A stretch of DNA of 64,000 nucleotides from Chionoecetes opilio (GCA_016584305.1 JACEEZ010000480.1:186286-250285), one strand, 5' to 3'; counted from the first letter of the stretch, positions 46,452 through 59,270 are shown. The notes: a model not told the origin generated them from the sequence alone. A program made the numbers and translations.

Positions 46452-47267
46452 CTGCCAACAAAACACGGGTCAATATCTATGAGCTGGGATGGATGCACCT
46501 GTGGCTATGCTAAAATGTAGGCACAAAACTTACTGGAAGATCCTCTAATTGGTTCTCCGCACGAAACTGACATCTAAACCAATCATAATATTGTAGTTAT
46601 GGCAATTTTCATATTTATATCCGTGACACTAATGAAAACAACCCAAATAGCAAGAAAAGTGACTTTTTGAAAGTTTCAAGGCCTTTAAAATACAACTTTA
46701 GGTAACACACTGCATGACATCCCTGTCCACATTAGTGTGCGGTAAGGGTGTCACTCTAGCCTGTACCAGGAAATAAAGTAATACGGAAGATAAAATATTT
46801 CATGGATTGACGTCATGATGTCTGTTTATTCACAATTGTGGGCCTGGCTACCTTTGCATAGCTTTATCAAAAGTTTGACATTAATTGGTCTGCCATTTGA
46901 ATTAGTGTCTATCAAATAGCTGCTATTCACGAACCTCCACAAGAAAATTAGATACATGGAAAATCAAATAGTAAATTGACAGCCTATCAATCAATGATGA
47001 TTGGAACACTAAAAACATCTTGACAAGACATTCTTTTCTATAGATTTTGAGGTGAGTTTCAACAATGTGATATTGGTTCTTGGGTAAAACTGCAGCTTGA
47101 TACAATACTCCCTATTGACCAACACTCTCCTGACATAACTGTGCCCCCCAAACAACACTCTCCTGACATAACTGTGGCCCCCCAGACCTCCCCTCTAGTT
47201 CACTAACCTAACCCGGGAATTGATTACGTAACCTAACCTCTCGGTGTGTGGGGGGGGGGGGGGGGGG

Positions 47268-47405
47268 GGCCTAGTGTTATTTTTTTATTATTTCCGACGG
47301 CAGTTGTAGGAGTTAGAAATACTGCAAATCATCAGATCTACAAGTTGAGGACGTTATAACTACGTGTCTTGTAATGCATTAAACTGCAGTAGAGCCGGTT
47401 CTTGA
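47268..47405 (+). repeat. Dispersed repeat, copy 2 (see 480-625)
   Basis: Shares CAGATCTACAAGTT, GAGGACG, TAACTACGTG and CTGCAGTAGA in the same order with copy 1. A G run precedes it. Confidence 0.65.
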
Positions 47406-47819
47406 GCAAAATAACTTTTCTTTTAATTTGGCCCTACTTTATAAAAGCAATTTTAGAGAGCAGATAAAGAAAATATAATTTATGTAGGTACGTAGGTATA
47501 TTATTTCTAGCTAAATCAAACCGCACATATAACCTCCTAACCCCCCTTGGTTGTATAAGGTACCCTCCATAAAAAAGCTAAAAGAAAACAATCAGACATA
47601 CATATAAATCTACCGAAAAAGAAAAACCTAAAAATAACGGAATACTGAGAAACCAGATACATCATACCCTATAGATACCATTATTAGCGTCACACGTCAG
47701 CAGAAACACACACACACAACACACACCTTCGTTCCCCACCACAATCCCTCCGCCTGTACAACAAACAACCCATTCAAACCCAATCACTTAAATAACAGCA
47801 TAAGACCAGTCAGGTGAAG

Positions 47820-48370
47820 GAAACAGACAGACGCAACGAAACAACGTACAAAATAATGCCGTGAGCTAATAATCTGAGTCATCCCGCAGGACACGTAATG
47901 GAAGACCACAGAACAGAACCATTGCAGCAAAAAATACCATAGCAACAAAAAGGGGTGCAGTCAGTTCGTACACAAGTGTTTCGTACACCAAAAAGTTGTT
48001 TCGTAGTCTATATGAAACCATAGTCGTTTCGTACACTCAGCTCAGAGTTGAACTTGACTCCTAGTTACGAAACGACACCAGGGAAGTACGAAAAAACTCG
48101 AAATCAGTGTACGAAACAACCAACACAAAACCTAGGTACGAAACAACTTGTGTACGAAACTCCCTGTAACCCACGTAATGGAGGAAGACCAGAGACAGAA
48201 CCCTTGCAGCAAAAAAAAAAAATACTTCAATAAAAGACAATGCCACCAGGTGAAGGAGACCAACGTAAGGAAACAACGTACAAAATAATGCAGTGAGTGA
48301 ATAATCTGAGTCATCCTACAGGACACGTAATGGAGGCTGCCACAATAACCACAACCACTGCAGCAAAACA
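47820..48370. repeat. About 130-bp repeat in tandem, split by a TIR element
   Basis: GAAACAACGTACAAAATAATG, TGAGTCATCC and ACACGTAATGGA, then ACCATTGCAGCAAAA-type ends, recur at about 47,830-47,940 and 48,245-48,370, with a partial copy at 48,170-48,230. The element at 47,958-48,166 separates the units. Confidence 0.75.
47958..48166. mobile_element. 209-bp TIR element (TTCGTACACAAG ends)
   Basis: Left CAGTCAGTTCGTACACAAG-TGTTTCGTAC and right complement CAGGGAGTTTCGTACACAAG then TTGTTTCGTACC. TACGAAAC words fill the interior. CAG...CTG ends hint at hAT or CACTA; no target duplication is seen. Confidence 0.65.
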
Positions 48371-49051
48371 GAAATATCTCCCCGGTCTGACCCACAACCT
48401 AAAATCACAACATAAACGGCACAAACACACGCACACGATCAAATTAACTCATGCAATAGAACGTAGACATAGATACGCACCCACAGACGATAGGAAAAGC
48501 ACAGAAACACTGGTATATAACGCCAGGCAGACAACACTTGAACAATAACACTACTGACCTCCCTTCCACAGAAACACACACACTTCACACAGGCTCATTA
48601 AAAGCACACACACAAACACATCTTCCCCCCAAACAGCACTGACGTTTAAAATACCTGATAGAATACACGACAGGGAGTAAATTAAGGTTATTGGGGGACA
48701 GACAGCCAGCCCAGCGCCATGGCAAGAGCTTAGCGTCCATGTGCAAGAACCACCGAGCTTACAATCCCGAAATTTCCCTTAACCTAACCTATACCTCAAA
48801 TACGTTCTTTTTACCGGTCCCTACAATAACGCGAGGATATAGTCAATCACTCTACCTCACAGGACGTTTAGTCGGGTCAAAGGCACTGTAAATAACACAT
48901 AAAGAGGTGAATTTCAAGCCGCCATTTCGATGAGAGAAATAACACTGCAGGAAGAAAGGTTAGCCCCGCTCTCACTACGGAACTTTCGCTATCCCCTATT
49001 TCCTCCCTTTCCCCCGGTCCCTACCCTCTTATCTCCCCTTATTTGCCTCAC

Positions 49052-49260
49052 CTCCACGTTAATTCCTCGTCTCGTATTGGTAATTCCTGCACAGGGGTGA
49101 TTATTTAGCCACTATCGGCGTTTTAAGAGTTGTATTTACGGTGCATCTCCTAGTCGGGCCACCGCCATTGGTCCACTGAGGAGCGGGAAGCACACTTGAA
49201 TGTGATTGGTCGAGGCAGCCAGGGCGGGAACCATCCTCAACACCCATTGGCTCGTTAGCA
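49052..49260 (-). promoter_or_regulatory. NSD: Putative NSD promoter and untranslated first exon
   Basis: Three CCAAT boxes on the minus strand lie within 100 bp (GAGCCAATGG near 49,250, GACCAATCAC near 49,210, GGACCAATGG near 49,170) in a locally GC-richer stretch. On the minus strand downstream, AACGTGGAG|GTGAGG at 49,052/49,051 is a good donor that could join the acceptor at 46,451. No TATA box is evident. This is inference; no transcript evidence is available. Confidence 0.5.
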
Positions 49261-51655
49261 AGGGAATTTAAACAGTACGCTGAAGATATGACGACATGAA
49301 TGCGTGTGTATTTTACTGTATTAATCCAGGCATTGATATAGGAGGAAGAGGATATTCATATAGTGGGGGAGTATTTGTTCGGAGACGGGAATGTGGAAGA
49401 AGCAAAATGAACTATCAACAGTTTTTGGATGATCAGAGAAAATAAGAAGAAAGAAACAGAAAGAAATTAATAAGATAGAATAAGAGAAGAAAACTAAGCA
49501 AGAAGAAACACGTCAGGGAGTGCCGTTGAAAAAGGCCTGCTGACTCCCGACCAACAACTGAACTGAACCAGAGAGCTTCTACTGTAGAAGCTCTCTGACT
49601 GAACTATAGATACACCAAAAAGAAGACAAGGAATTGAGATCCAAAGTGTAATAGCCAAGGGAAGAGTTGACAAGATTGTTAACTAAGGAGACCAAGTTGA
49701 AGAGGACCTGAAATGAATTAAGCGATACTAAAAAAAAAAAAAAAAAAAAAGCGTCAAAGGTCACAAGAAGAAGAAGAGGGGCATAGGGAGACTCAGGATA
49801 GGAGATGTGGGATAGATAGGGGATAGTACATGTTTTTTATTGCTTTGTATTACGTTATAGGTTTGAGACACCTCGAATATTTTCTCCTTTACACCTTGCA
49901 CTTACCTTTATAGATTTTCCAATGCCTTTCTCTTTTCTACATTGGTTGCTATGTCCTCGTAATGAATAAATAATTTACGCGAATACATGACGCAATGCTA
50001 CTCTGTCTCCCTGTTTTTATTGCTTTGTATTAAGTTATAGATTTAAGTATCCTCGTATTATGTTCTCCTTTACACCTTAATAATTTATAGATTTTCCAAT
50101 GCCTTTTTTTCTGTTCTACATTACTATATATATAATAGTCCCCTTAATGAATACTTATATCTCTATTATATTGAATCTCTTTTTCTTCTTCTAAAATTTT
50201 CAAACCCCAAAGACAATAAACATTCTTACTTAAACCTCAAGAAGCAAAATGTACAAATATGCAATACAATAATATATGTAGTAGGTACTTATAATCAATT
50301 TTAAAGGCGTATTTTAATGTTAGTGGTTATTTAGTTAATGTTAGTAGTTAGTAGTAATGTTAGGTACTATCTACGGTAGTTATTAGGTAGATAGTAGTAA
50401 TGTTTGTACCTACGGGTAGTAATATTAGTTTGTTTGTTATAATCAATTTGATGATAGTGGTTATTTAGTTACCTAACGCGAATACATGACGCAATGCTAC
50501 GATCTGTCTCTTCCCCCTCATTGCATATGCTATGATGTTGTATTGTCAAAAGAAATGCATGAGTTTGCCCTTGATGCTATAGTAGCTGTTATTACTCAAG
50601 TGGCGTAATTACTCGTAATAAAAGAGCACATCAATATCAGAGTTGGCACACTGCTACAAAAAGTCCTCCTGGTTAAAGAGATAGGGAGAAACTGATTCAC
50701 AAATAGTAGACAAATAGTAGGGTAGAGTTTATAGTAGAGTCGACGATTAGGAAAAGACTCAGGAGTGTTATCAGGTTAAATGAAGAAATTTTTACTGTGT
50801 CAATACTTATATGGGTCGATATTCAATAAATTCCATCTTTTTAACCTACTATATATATGTCCTCTATATGGCTACCTATCATTGTTATCCTGTCCATCTG
50901 TCAACCTGGTAATGCAAGAGTACATACACCTTTAATTAGCGCATAATTGATTGATTGATTGATTTAATGCCCAAAAAAGAGGAATGTGCCAGACATCAGA
51001 GGTCATCAGGCATCAGCGCATAATTTTCATCTCATTTTTGGTAAACTAGCTGGGGAACATTTCTCGTATTAATTTTGACATTGAATAGTTAGGTAGAGAA
51101 GTCATATGTCACTAATTATTCTGATATATCCAAGTAGCCTACCATAGCTATTATGAAGCAGGATTTTCATTCCCATAGTTTCAAGCCATTTGCCATGTTT
51201 TTGCCATGTTGGAGAATGAGGTTGCGGACTAACTGAGATAGATGAATGTGAAGGCTATCTATCTAGCTGTCCCTTTCTCGTTTTCTCTCTCTTTCTCTTC
51301 CTCCTTTCCTATTTCTCTCCCGACACCAATTTTATCTCTCCCTCTCTCTACTTTCTCTCCCTCCCTCCCTATTTCTCTCTCCCTGCCTCCCATCCCTCCC
51401 TATTTCTCTCTCCCTGTCTCCCATCCCTCCCTATTTCTCTCCCTGTCTCCCATCCCTCCCTATTTCTCTCCCTGTCTCCCCTCCCTCCCCATTTCTCTCT
51501 CCCTGCCTCCCATCCCTCCCTATTTTTCTCTCCCTGTCTCCTTCCCTTTCTATTTATTTCCCACCAAATTTCTACTTTCTCACTTTTTCTCTCCCTTCCT
51601 CTCTCTCCCTCTCTCTATATAGCTATACCTTATTTTACCTACCTTACCTGCTTAT
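49261..51655. other. Stretch with no recognisable gene
   Basis: AT-rich. It holds a tandem duplication of about 185 bp (about 49,830-50,005 and 50,010-50,150, with TTTTTATTGCTTTGTATTA and ATAGATTTTCCAATGCC) and a third echo of CGCGAATACATGACGCAATG at 50,477. A dispersed word GATTTAATGCCC...GTGCCAGACATCA near 50,960 also occurs near 17,700 (inverted) and 26,000. A CTCCCTATTTCTCTC tandem repeat lies at 51,350-51,540. Confidence 0.6.
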
Positions 51656-51663
51656 TTCTTAAC

Positions 51664-52344
51664 CAGCTGGCAGGGGTGTAGCTCTGACTGGGCCAACATA
51701 AAATTATAGTAAAAAATAAGAGATTTGGTTAGATGTTACTTAGCGTATGCTGATGGCATCCTTTTTATGAGCAGGACATGAGAGAGGTGGAGAGAACAGG
51801 AACAGAGGAGATATGAGGAGTGCATGACAGAGGAGACACCAAAAGACCTTTAGGAGAGATGACGAAGAGAATATCAGATGGACAAGACACAGAGTTAACA
51901 GAAATGCATTTTTTTCGAAGTGCATTTTTTTTTTCTTTTTTTTTGTGTCCTTGGCCAGTCCTTTGTGATGTCCAAAAAAAAAGTACGTAGTTATAAGGCC
52001 GATCGGTTGGTCAGATTTCAGTATTGAACAAAGCATTGGGAATATACAATCTATATGACTGCTTCATCACGCCAAAGCTCTCTGTTTCTTAGGGTTTTAC
52101 TCCTACTGATGAAAATAAAAATAATAACGAAGTTCAACCCCAACTCAGATTGTCTTAATTTTATTTTAATTTCATGTTTCGAAAGTTATCCTAAGCAAAT
52201 TACCGGAGCCTTTTGGTAGAGCACAGTGTCTCACATCTTATATTCATTATACTCATAAATAAATTGAAAATTATCCTGTAAAAATTTAAAGATCTCTTGG
52301 CTGGGCTAAGCCCCCAATGTTTCAAGATCCTAAATACGCCCCTG
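51664..52344 (-). mobile_element. hAT-like element, copy 2, with 8-bp target duplication
   Basis: Reverse-oriented relative of 8,233-8,953. It ends TAAATACGCCCCTG and begins with a CAGGGGTGTAGC inner end preceded by CAGCTGG. The octamer TTCTTAAC (or nonamer with a following C) flanks it at 51,656-51,663 and 52,345-52,352. It carries the same internal LINE-derived word and the ATCAGCATACGCTAAG block. Confidence 0.8.
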
Positions 52345-52689
52345 TTCTTAACCGACACCAATTCTGATGTAGCTACAACTATGAAGAAATTATAGGACCT
52401 CCTCTTCTCCAAGTGTCATTGTATAATCAAAGAACAGTGTGTCAAATGCTGAGAACTTGCCTATGTGAACACTAGATATGCCATAAACTGCCTATTTACC
52501 GATCTCTCTGAAATAAGGCAAGGGTCGAAATGTTGAAGAAATAAGATATAAGAAATAAGATAATAAGCTATATATGTACTTCTGCTTTATCCCCTGTTTT
52601 CTCACCACCATTCACACTCACAAACTGGATCGTTGGGTTTTTTAACAAGTATTCCAGTCATCATGACTTGAAAGAAAATGTCATGACTT

Positions 52690-53657
52690 GACAAGAAAAT
52701 GTCAAAATCTTTCTATAAATCAAACTCCTCTCGTGACTTCTGGCATCTACCGATAGCTAATAACATCTCAAAAAAAAAAATCTTCTTCATCTTTCCCTCC
52801 TATGCTTCACCCAGATGGCTCCACAGCTCTCATCTATTTCTAAGCTCAACCCTTTGCTCAAACCTTTGCAGAAAATTGCACTTTGGTTGATGAAAGGCTT
52901 AATTGTTCCTCCTCCTCCTCCACCCTCTGACTATATTATGCCTGTTATTAAGATCCTTCGTAATGATGTTTTCTTTGCCCTTTCTGGCCTAGATCCTTGA
53001 AAGGCTTACGGTCCTGATGGAGTCCCTCCTATTGTTCTCAAAAACTGTGCTTCTGTGCCTGCACCTTGCCTGGTCAAACTTTTCCGTCTTTGTCTATCTA
53101 CTTCCACCTTTTCTTCTTGCTGGAAGTTTGCTCACATCCAATGTTCCTATAGAAGAAGGGTGACCGTTCTAATCCTTCAAACTACCGCCCTATAGCTTTG
53201 ACTTCCTGCCTTTCTACAGCTTTTGAGTCTATACTTAATAAGATTCTTAAGCATCTATCTACTCACAATCTTCTATCTGATCGTCAGTACGGTTTCCGTA
53301 AAGGGCGATCTACAGGCGATCTTCTAGCTTTCATAACTGAATCTTGGTCATCCTCCTTTAGGGTTTCAGTGAAACTTTTGCTGTTGCCCTTGACATATCA
53401 AAAGCTTTTGATAGAGTCTGGCACAAATCTTTAATTTCCAAACTATCCTCATATTCTATTTCTATCCTTCTCTTTGCACCTTCATCTCTGGAACTCTCTT
53501 CCTGTTTCTATTTTTCCACCTTCCTACAACTTAAATCTTTTCAAGAGGAGTGACAAGATACCTCCCGAACTAAATTGGCCCCCCCCCCTTTCTTTATTCT
53601 CTTACTGTCTTCTCTATAGTGATTGGCAACTAAGCAGACTTTTTGTTACCATTTAAA

Positions 53658-53660
<3 letters not shown>
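52690..53660 (+). pseudogene. Decayed Jockey-like non-LTR retrotransposon (reverse transcriptase)
   Basis: In three frames, with stops and shifts, the plus strand shows the pre-RT region (SRDFWHLPIANNIS), KAYGPDGVPPIVLKNCAS, LFRLCLSTSTF, CWKFAHI, NYRPIA-type AALCTT equivalent, SILNKILKHLSTHNLLS, QYGFRKGRSTGDLLAF and an ISKAFDRVWHKSL-like block (out of frame). The YADD catalytic region is deleted, and the sequence jumps at about 53,455 to the C-terminus LWNSLPVSIFPPSYNLNLFK. Non-functional. Confidence 0.85.
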
Positions 53661-53689
<29 letters not shown>

Positions 53690-53692
53690 TAT
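53660..53692. repeat. AAC trinucleotide microsatellite
   Basis: About ten AAC units, just after the retrotransposon C-terminus; plausibly its tail. Confidence 0.9.
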
Positions 53693-54299
53693 AAGAGGTG
53701 TGGGCAGAGTCAAGCAGGGATGGGGGACACGTCTGTTATACTGCCTTTGATTCCTAGATACTGTACCTACTATTTTATTTGTATTGTGGAGACATCTGAG
53801 AGAAATAAGTAAGTGTACAAACTGCAAAGGTGTATCTACCACTTAACTTAACGGGCTTGCGATGAATATACAAAATTGATATACAAATGTGAGATGAGAT
53901 GGAATGGACCTCAGAATTCTACAAGTTTGCAAGAATTATGCAAATTGAATTATGTTAAATGAGATGTAAGATATGGCACAGAATCTTGCAGACTTACAGG
54001 AAATAAGAATAAAAGAAGAAGAAAAGGTCATACCCAGATATTTTGTTACAAGTGATATGATTAAGGTAGGCAATAGATTTCCTGCTGTTGCTGTTTTATA
54101 TTACTTACTTACTTGGTTTACTTGGTGTTGTTGAGGTGCCAGGCCTCACAGTGGTGGTGGTGGTCCATCGCTGCTTCCAGTCCTGGCGTCCCTATCTAAC
54201 AGGGCCACCTGGTCTGGTAGGGTGTTGGAGGCCTACACTTGGCAGGGTGTCCCGGTACTGGAGGTTCATGCGGCACCGTCTGTAGTATCTTGTCCAGAC

Positions 54300-54490
54300 C
54301 ATATTTTACCCCTTGAGACCCAGAACATAATTTCCATTGTAATTTGACTAACATTAGACGATTTGTAGTGAATATAAGCAATATTTTATAGATACGACCT
54401 GCTTAGTATCCTTGTCCACTAATTAATTTGGTATATTAAGTTACTTTTCGTAATTTTATGGCTAACAACTGGGCGTGAAGGGGTTAACCG
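54300..54490. mobile_element. TTAA-flanked element family, copy 2
   Basis: Reads CCCTTGAGACCCAGAACATA, CATTAGACGATTTGTAGTGA and GCTTAGTATCCTTGTCCACT, ending ACTGGGCGTGAAGGGGTTAA. This is the inverse of 37,438-37,645. Confidence 0.7.
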
Positions 54491-54805
54491 TGTTGACAGA
54501 GCACCCTGTGATGTTTCTCACATTTTTGGGGAGGCTGTTGAAGATTTTGGGTCCTTCATGAGCCAGACTGACAGCAAGTAAGGTCTTGCATCTCCCCACA
54601 TACTACACCACAATACTGAAAAGGGATTAGCAAACTTTATTGAAGATTAAGGTTCAATCTTCCTTTAAAGGAGTGTGTTGCATGCAGGTGTAATAAAAAA
54701 GAATGTCAATCGAGGTATGGAACTTGCTAATGTCAAAAAAGAAGTTCTCACCACACCCTCAGAGGAGAGAACAGGAAAACAAATCACTCCGGAGGGGAAA
54801 AAATA

Positions 54806-54888
54806 CAGTAAACCCTCTCATATTCGGACTAATTGGGCCAAGGAGTGGTCCGAGTAATGCAAGGATCCGAATAATGGAGGGATATGTA

Positions 54889-54933
<45 letters not shown>

Positions 54934-55129
54934 GGTGTAGAAATCTTGGTGTAGGTAGAACATTCGACCCTAAAAAAAAAATAAAAAAAAAAAAAAAATA
55001 ACCAGTCTATAGGTAGGAAATTTCGAACCCTAAAAAAAAAAAAAAAATTTTTTTTAAGGTGCATAGGTAGGAAATTTCGACCCACCCCCCCCCCAAAAAA
55101 AAAGTATATAGGTAGGAAATGTCGACCCC

Positions 55130-55168
<39 letters not shown>

Positions 55169-55225
55169 GGCCCGAATAATGTCAAAGTCCGAATAATGAG
55201 AATCCGAATACGAGAGGTTTTACTA
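54806..55225. mobile_element. pogo/Tigger-like MITE 6 with expanded poly-A blocks
   Basis: Starts CAGTAAACCCTCTCATATTCGG and ends CGAGAGGTTTTACTA. The core has four poly-A plus TAGGTAGGAAATTTCGACC blocks where other copies have one or two, so it expanded by internal duplication. Confidence 0.78.
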
Positions 55226-56000
55226 TACAAGATAAAATCACTCGACTGGAAAAAAGTCAAGTTGAAAACAACAGAATAAAACCCGTGGGAGATTGTGCCG
55301 TATATAATTCCTTCTACACCGACTATACAGATGGCTGGCTGACCGGCCTGGCACGAGGTCACCAGGCCCTGTATGGGACAAGTACATACACACAGGTCAT
55401 AAATATACAGAAAAGAGGCGTCAGCTGGCCACTACCTTACAAGGACAGGGTTAAGGAGCTACTGTACTGCACGAAACAACACAAAAGTAGGTCTGGCTCT
55501 TGCTAAACATCCTTCTTGTGCCTAACTATTGATACATATTTTTCATAGACAGGCAAATATCTATAATACAAGTACATACGTTTTTCTGGTACAGGTGACT
55601 CGCCAAAAAGAACTACATTTTTGATATGGCGAAAACACATGCCTACTGATGTTCAAAATGTCATATATAGTTTTTTACGTACTACTTTAAAAAATATCCC
55701 CCAGCAGTTTATATGCCAAAAAATAACTCAGATACAAGAGGCGTTGAAAAAAATATCCTTTCCACCTCACATTATAAACTGCTTCGGAATATACATATGA
55801 CAAAATACGTAGAAGAAAAAATCAATGATAAGAAAAGGAAGATGTTTAACAAGACCAGATTATGTAGGGATGCCTCAATAAATTATAAGTCAATAAGGCT
55901 ACAATGGCAACCTAAACATGAGTGCTACCTATATATAATATGTACTCTATATATATAATTTGTAATTCTTATTCATATTTGTGTATATCTTCTACATATA
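55226..56000. other. Unclassified stretch with two short open frames
   Basis: Plus-strand frames at 55,285-55,506 and 55,713-55,958 have non-repetitive composition (for example LARGHQALYGTSTYT and KMFNKTRLCRDASINYKS), but no recognised domain and no clear splice partners. Could be remnants of a transposon protein. Not called as genes. Confidence 0.3.
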
Positions 56001-56404
56001 TATATATAAAACTTCAGCATAGTTTGATAGCATTCCGTCATGGCAGTTAATAAAAGGAATGCATTTTATTTAGAGTCCGTTTTTTCCTTTATTGAATCAA
56101 GGGAGACTGATAAAGGTATTTTGTGAATTTGTTATTATCATTATCTTTATCATTACTATCATTTTTTAGTGTTACAATCAAATGTAACATAAGTAGAGAT
56201 CTTGTAATTATGTGTATTTAGGGCTATGTATGAGAGAGAGAGAGAATGAAGCTATGAGACAAAGAATAATGCATTTCACCTTGGAATCATGTCACTTGTC
56301 TACCACTGTTTCTAGCATGGGGAAATGTTTGCACTGAGGAAGAAAGTTCAGGTGGTGGACTAAGGCAAGTCTGGATGGCTTCTGTGGGCATCCTATTTTC
56401 CCTT

Positions 56405-56746
56405 AAGGCCATGTCACACGGACACTTTTTCTGGCATCTTTTGGTATTCTGCTACCATTTGATGCCCGTAGTGGTGGCAAAAAAATGCGTGTTCGTCACA
56501 CGGCGTTTCGGCTACGAGCATCTTCTACTGGCATCTTCCGGGACCCGCAACCAAAACGAACATTATGGATCGTGCAAGAAGACTTCAATCGTATTCTTCA
56601 ATTCAAGACTTATGAATCGTGCAAGAAGATGCCCGTAGCCGAAACGTCACGTGACGAACGCGCATTTTTTTGGCCACCACTGCGGGCATCTTTTGGTTGC
56701 AAAATACCAAAAGATGCCGGAAAAAGTGTCCGTGTGACGAGGCCTT
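56405..56746. mobile_element. 342-bp palindromic element, GTCACACGG ends
   Basis: The left AAGGCCATGTCACACGGACA and right TGTCCGTGTGACGAGGCCTT are inverted, followed by CTTTTTCTGGCATCTTTTGG and its mirror. Arms continue almost to the centre (ATGCCCGTAG, TTTCGGCTACG). TTAA or TAA lies at both edges. The termini resemble Harbinger/ISL2EU-type ends, but the superfamily is inferred only. Confidence 0.75.
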
Positions 56747-57001
56747 TAATGAATGAACAAACTTTCAAAAAACTTATTCCAATTTTTTTTCAACTTTCAA
56801 AAAACAGATTAAAATTTTTTCAACTTTCAAAAAACAGATTCTAATTATTTTTAACTTTAAAAAAACCAGATATCAATTCTTTTTCATAGTAACCCAACTT
56901 GGGGAAGGATAACTTTCTTCTTGACCTAATGGATTGGAATTGTGTAAGCATTTGGTGGTTTCCTCTATTACTTATTTCTATAATGATACAGTGTTGGTTT
57001 A

Positions 57002-57376
57002 CTATAGTCTATTTTTTTTATTATGGTCAAAATGCACTAAGGAAGCCACACCCCCTGCCTGCCCTTCTATTCTACGGGGCAGCTGATTGGTGCATTCCTC
57101 GTATCATCACTACCAATCACAGTATCTTCACTACTTAACAGCGGCGTGACCACTGGGTTAGACATCTTCACTACAGAGGGTGACAAAATCAAAAATCCCT
57201 CTGTAGTGAAGATTGCTCTGTCCAGTGGTCACGCCGTTGTTAAGTAGTGAAGATACTGTGATTGGTAATGATGATACGAGGAATGCACCAATCAGCTGCC
57301 CCGTAGAATAGCAGGGCTGACAGGGGGCGTGGCTTCCTTACTGCATTTTGACCTTAATAAAAAAAATAGACTATAG
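57002..57376. mobile_element. 375-bp palindromic element
   Basis: CTATAGTCTATTTTTTTTAT is mirrored by ATAAAAAAAATAGACTATAG. The arms (GGAAGCCAC, GGGGCAGCTGATTGGTGCAT, CACTACTTAACAxCGGCGTG) pair to within about 20 bp of the centre near 57,189. Nearly all bases are in the hairpin. No coding sequence. Confidence 0.85.
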
Positions 57377-58740
57377 TCAATGTTAAGGTATAATTCTAGG
57401 TAGTATTTTTGTAACATTGTCATTATTAGGTGTTAATTCTTGTATATATCAATTTTCACAATGTATGATTAATGTCTGAATAACTGGTGTAGGTTAATGC
57501 AGGATTTAATTACCATGAAATTACGATGAAGAATTACTGGGCTCCAGACATGACACAGACACGTACCATTCACCTATGCAATGAATTACCAATGACATCT
57601 ACACTGTACACACCTTTAATTACAGGTAACATACAGAGGTGAATGTGGATGCAGGTATGTGACAATATGGATGTATAATTGTCTAAGTATAATATTTCCC
57701 TTATCATTACTCATATTTATCAACATCATCATCGTTATCAATTTAATTCTCATTATAAAAGTGTTCTTCATCAACATTAACCTTTCTCTGACCATGATTT
57801 TTATTTTTATTAAACCATTAACATCATCACCATTCTGACCACTTTTTTTATCACCATCATCAACATTATTTCTAAGTCCACATAAGTGTCAATCATCAAT
57901 GTCACCTTGTTCTAACTCTGTACAAAAGAATTCCTCTCTGTACCAACATCATAATTTATAATATTAATTCCCTGTACACAAAGTCATCAATACCTTTAAT
58001 ATCACCAACACCAACGTCATTCATGGTACAAAATGGTGTATACTTCCATTCTACATCACCCTTACATCAGAGGACTCATTATTGCACTGTCATAAACTCA
58101 TAAATAATTGTAATTGCATGAATATATGTGGTCATCTGTCCATAATATCATCTTCTTCGACTAGATTCAGTTTCCTTTAATTATCTTTTCTCGGCACTCT
58201 ATATTTTTTTCTTCAGAATGTCTTCACCCACAAGATTTCATCATTCTTTTCTACGTAAGATTTTTCTCTATACGTACTCCATCGATTCTCATGTACATAA
58301 TTTCTCTTCAAGCTGTGACCTCAAACACACAAGTCATCACTGATATTGGGCGACACTACCGAGATCCCGTTTTCTCCAGGACTCGAGGGCTGGAGTACAT
58401 AGATCAATGGGGGGACACTGGTATTATTTCAGCCACATGGAATAAAAATAGATGCAATAAGCTGCCTAATAATTCATGCAGCACCGATAAATTATAGTTT
58501 AAGTATGTATGTTTATGAAAAAAAATCTTACACAGTTCACTTAGCACAGGAACATAGTAGTAGTAGATAGTAGTAGTAGTAATAGTAGTAGTAGTAGAAT
58601 AGTAGTAGTAGTGGTGATAGCTATAGTAGTAATACGTTGCAAAACATTGTGATAGTACATACGAAGCAATAACAGGATTTTACCATCCCTAAAAGAATTA
58701 TATACTTATTTATATACATTATTATTTTTTCGATTTTTTT
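57377..58740. other. Stretch with no recognisable gene
   Basis: AT-rich sequence with TCATCA/TATCA-rich low complexity (57,700-58,100) and a short TAG repeat (58,555-58,640). Confidence 0.5.
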
Positions 58741-58839
58741 CTTGTTTTCTTGTTTTGTCGTACAGGCCGGGCAGTTCCCATCACTATCAGAGACTCAAGT
58801 CCTTTTTTTTCACTATTATCACAGATTGGCAACTGGCAA

Positions 58840-58995
58840 TGGACTGGGAAGGAGAGGAGGAAGGGGGGAAAGGGAAAGGAGAAAGGGTATTTAGGGGGTA
58901 CTGTGAGGGAAAGGAGGGAGGGAGGGAGGAAGGGAGAGGTGTCAGGCTAAGGGGGGAGGGAGGAAGGGAGAGGTGTCAGGCTAAGGGGAGGCGGG
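58840..58995. repeat. GGGA-rich tandem repeat
   Basis: Purine-rich; includes two copies of GGGAGGGAGGAAGGGAGAGG followed by TGTCAGGCTAAGG. Confidence 0.8.
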
Positions 58996-59270
58996 AAACA
59001 ATTCTTTGGTGCCGCTGAGAGCCAAGTGGGTGATTGGGTTAAAGCATTAATATAAAGCAAGGGACGAACGGAAAGATCGCAGCTCGGAGATTCTGCTTGC
59101 CAGGCACACGCGCAGACACACTCGCACACATGTACACACAGACGCACACATAAAAACAAAGGACACGCATACTACCGTAGATAAATGAATAAATAACATG
59201 TGCATCACCGTCATCGTCGGTGTCTAGGTCAAGCATAGGTCTTCAAACACGTATAAAAAAGTATGCATTA

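Larger units (their letters stand above)
46452..49051 (-). other. NSD: Putative first NSD intron
   Basis: Between the first coding exon and a proposed untranslated exon. It contains the dispersed repeat at 47.27 kb with a poly-G run (47,241-47,268), two or three copies of a 130-bp repeat, and a small TIR element. No coding frame is recognised. Confidence 0.5.

Noticed and set aside
53198..53434. Active reverse transcriptase
   Set aside because: Frames shift repeatedly and the YADD region is deleted; it is a remnant.
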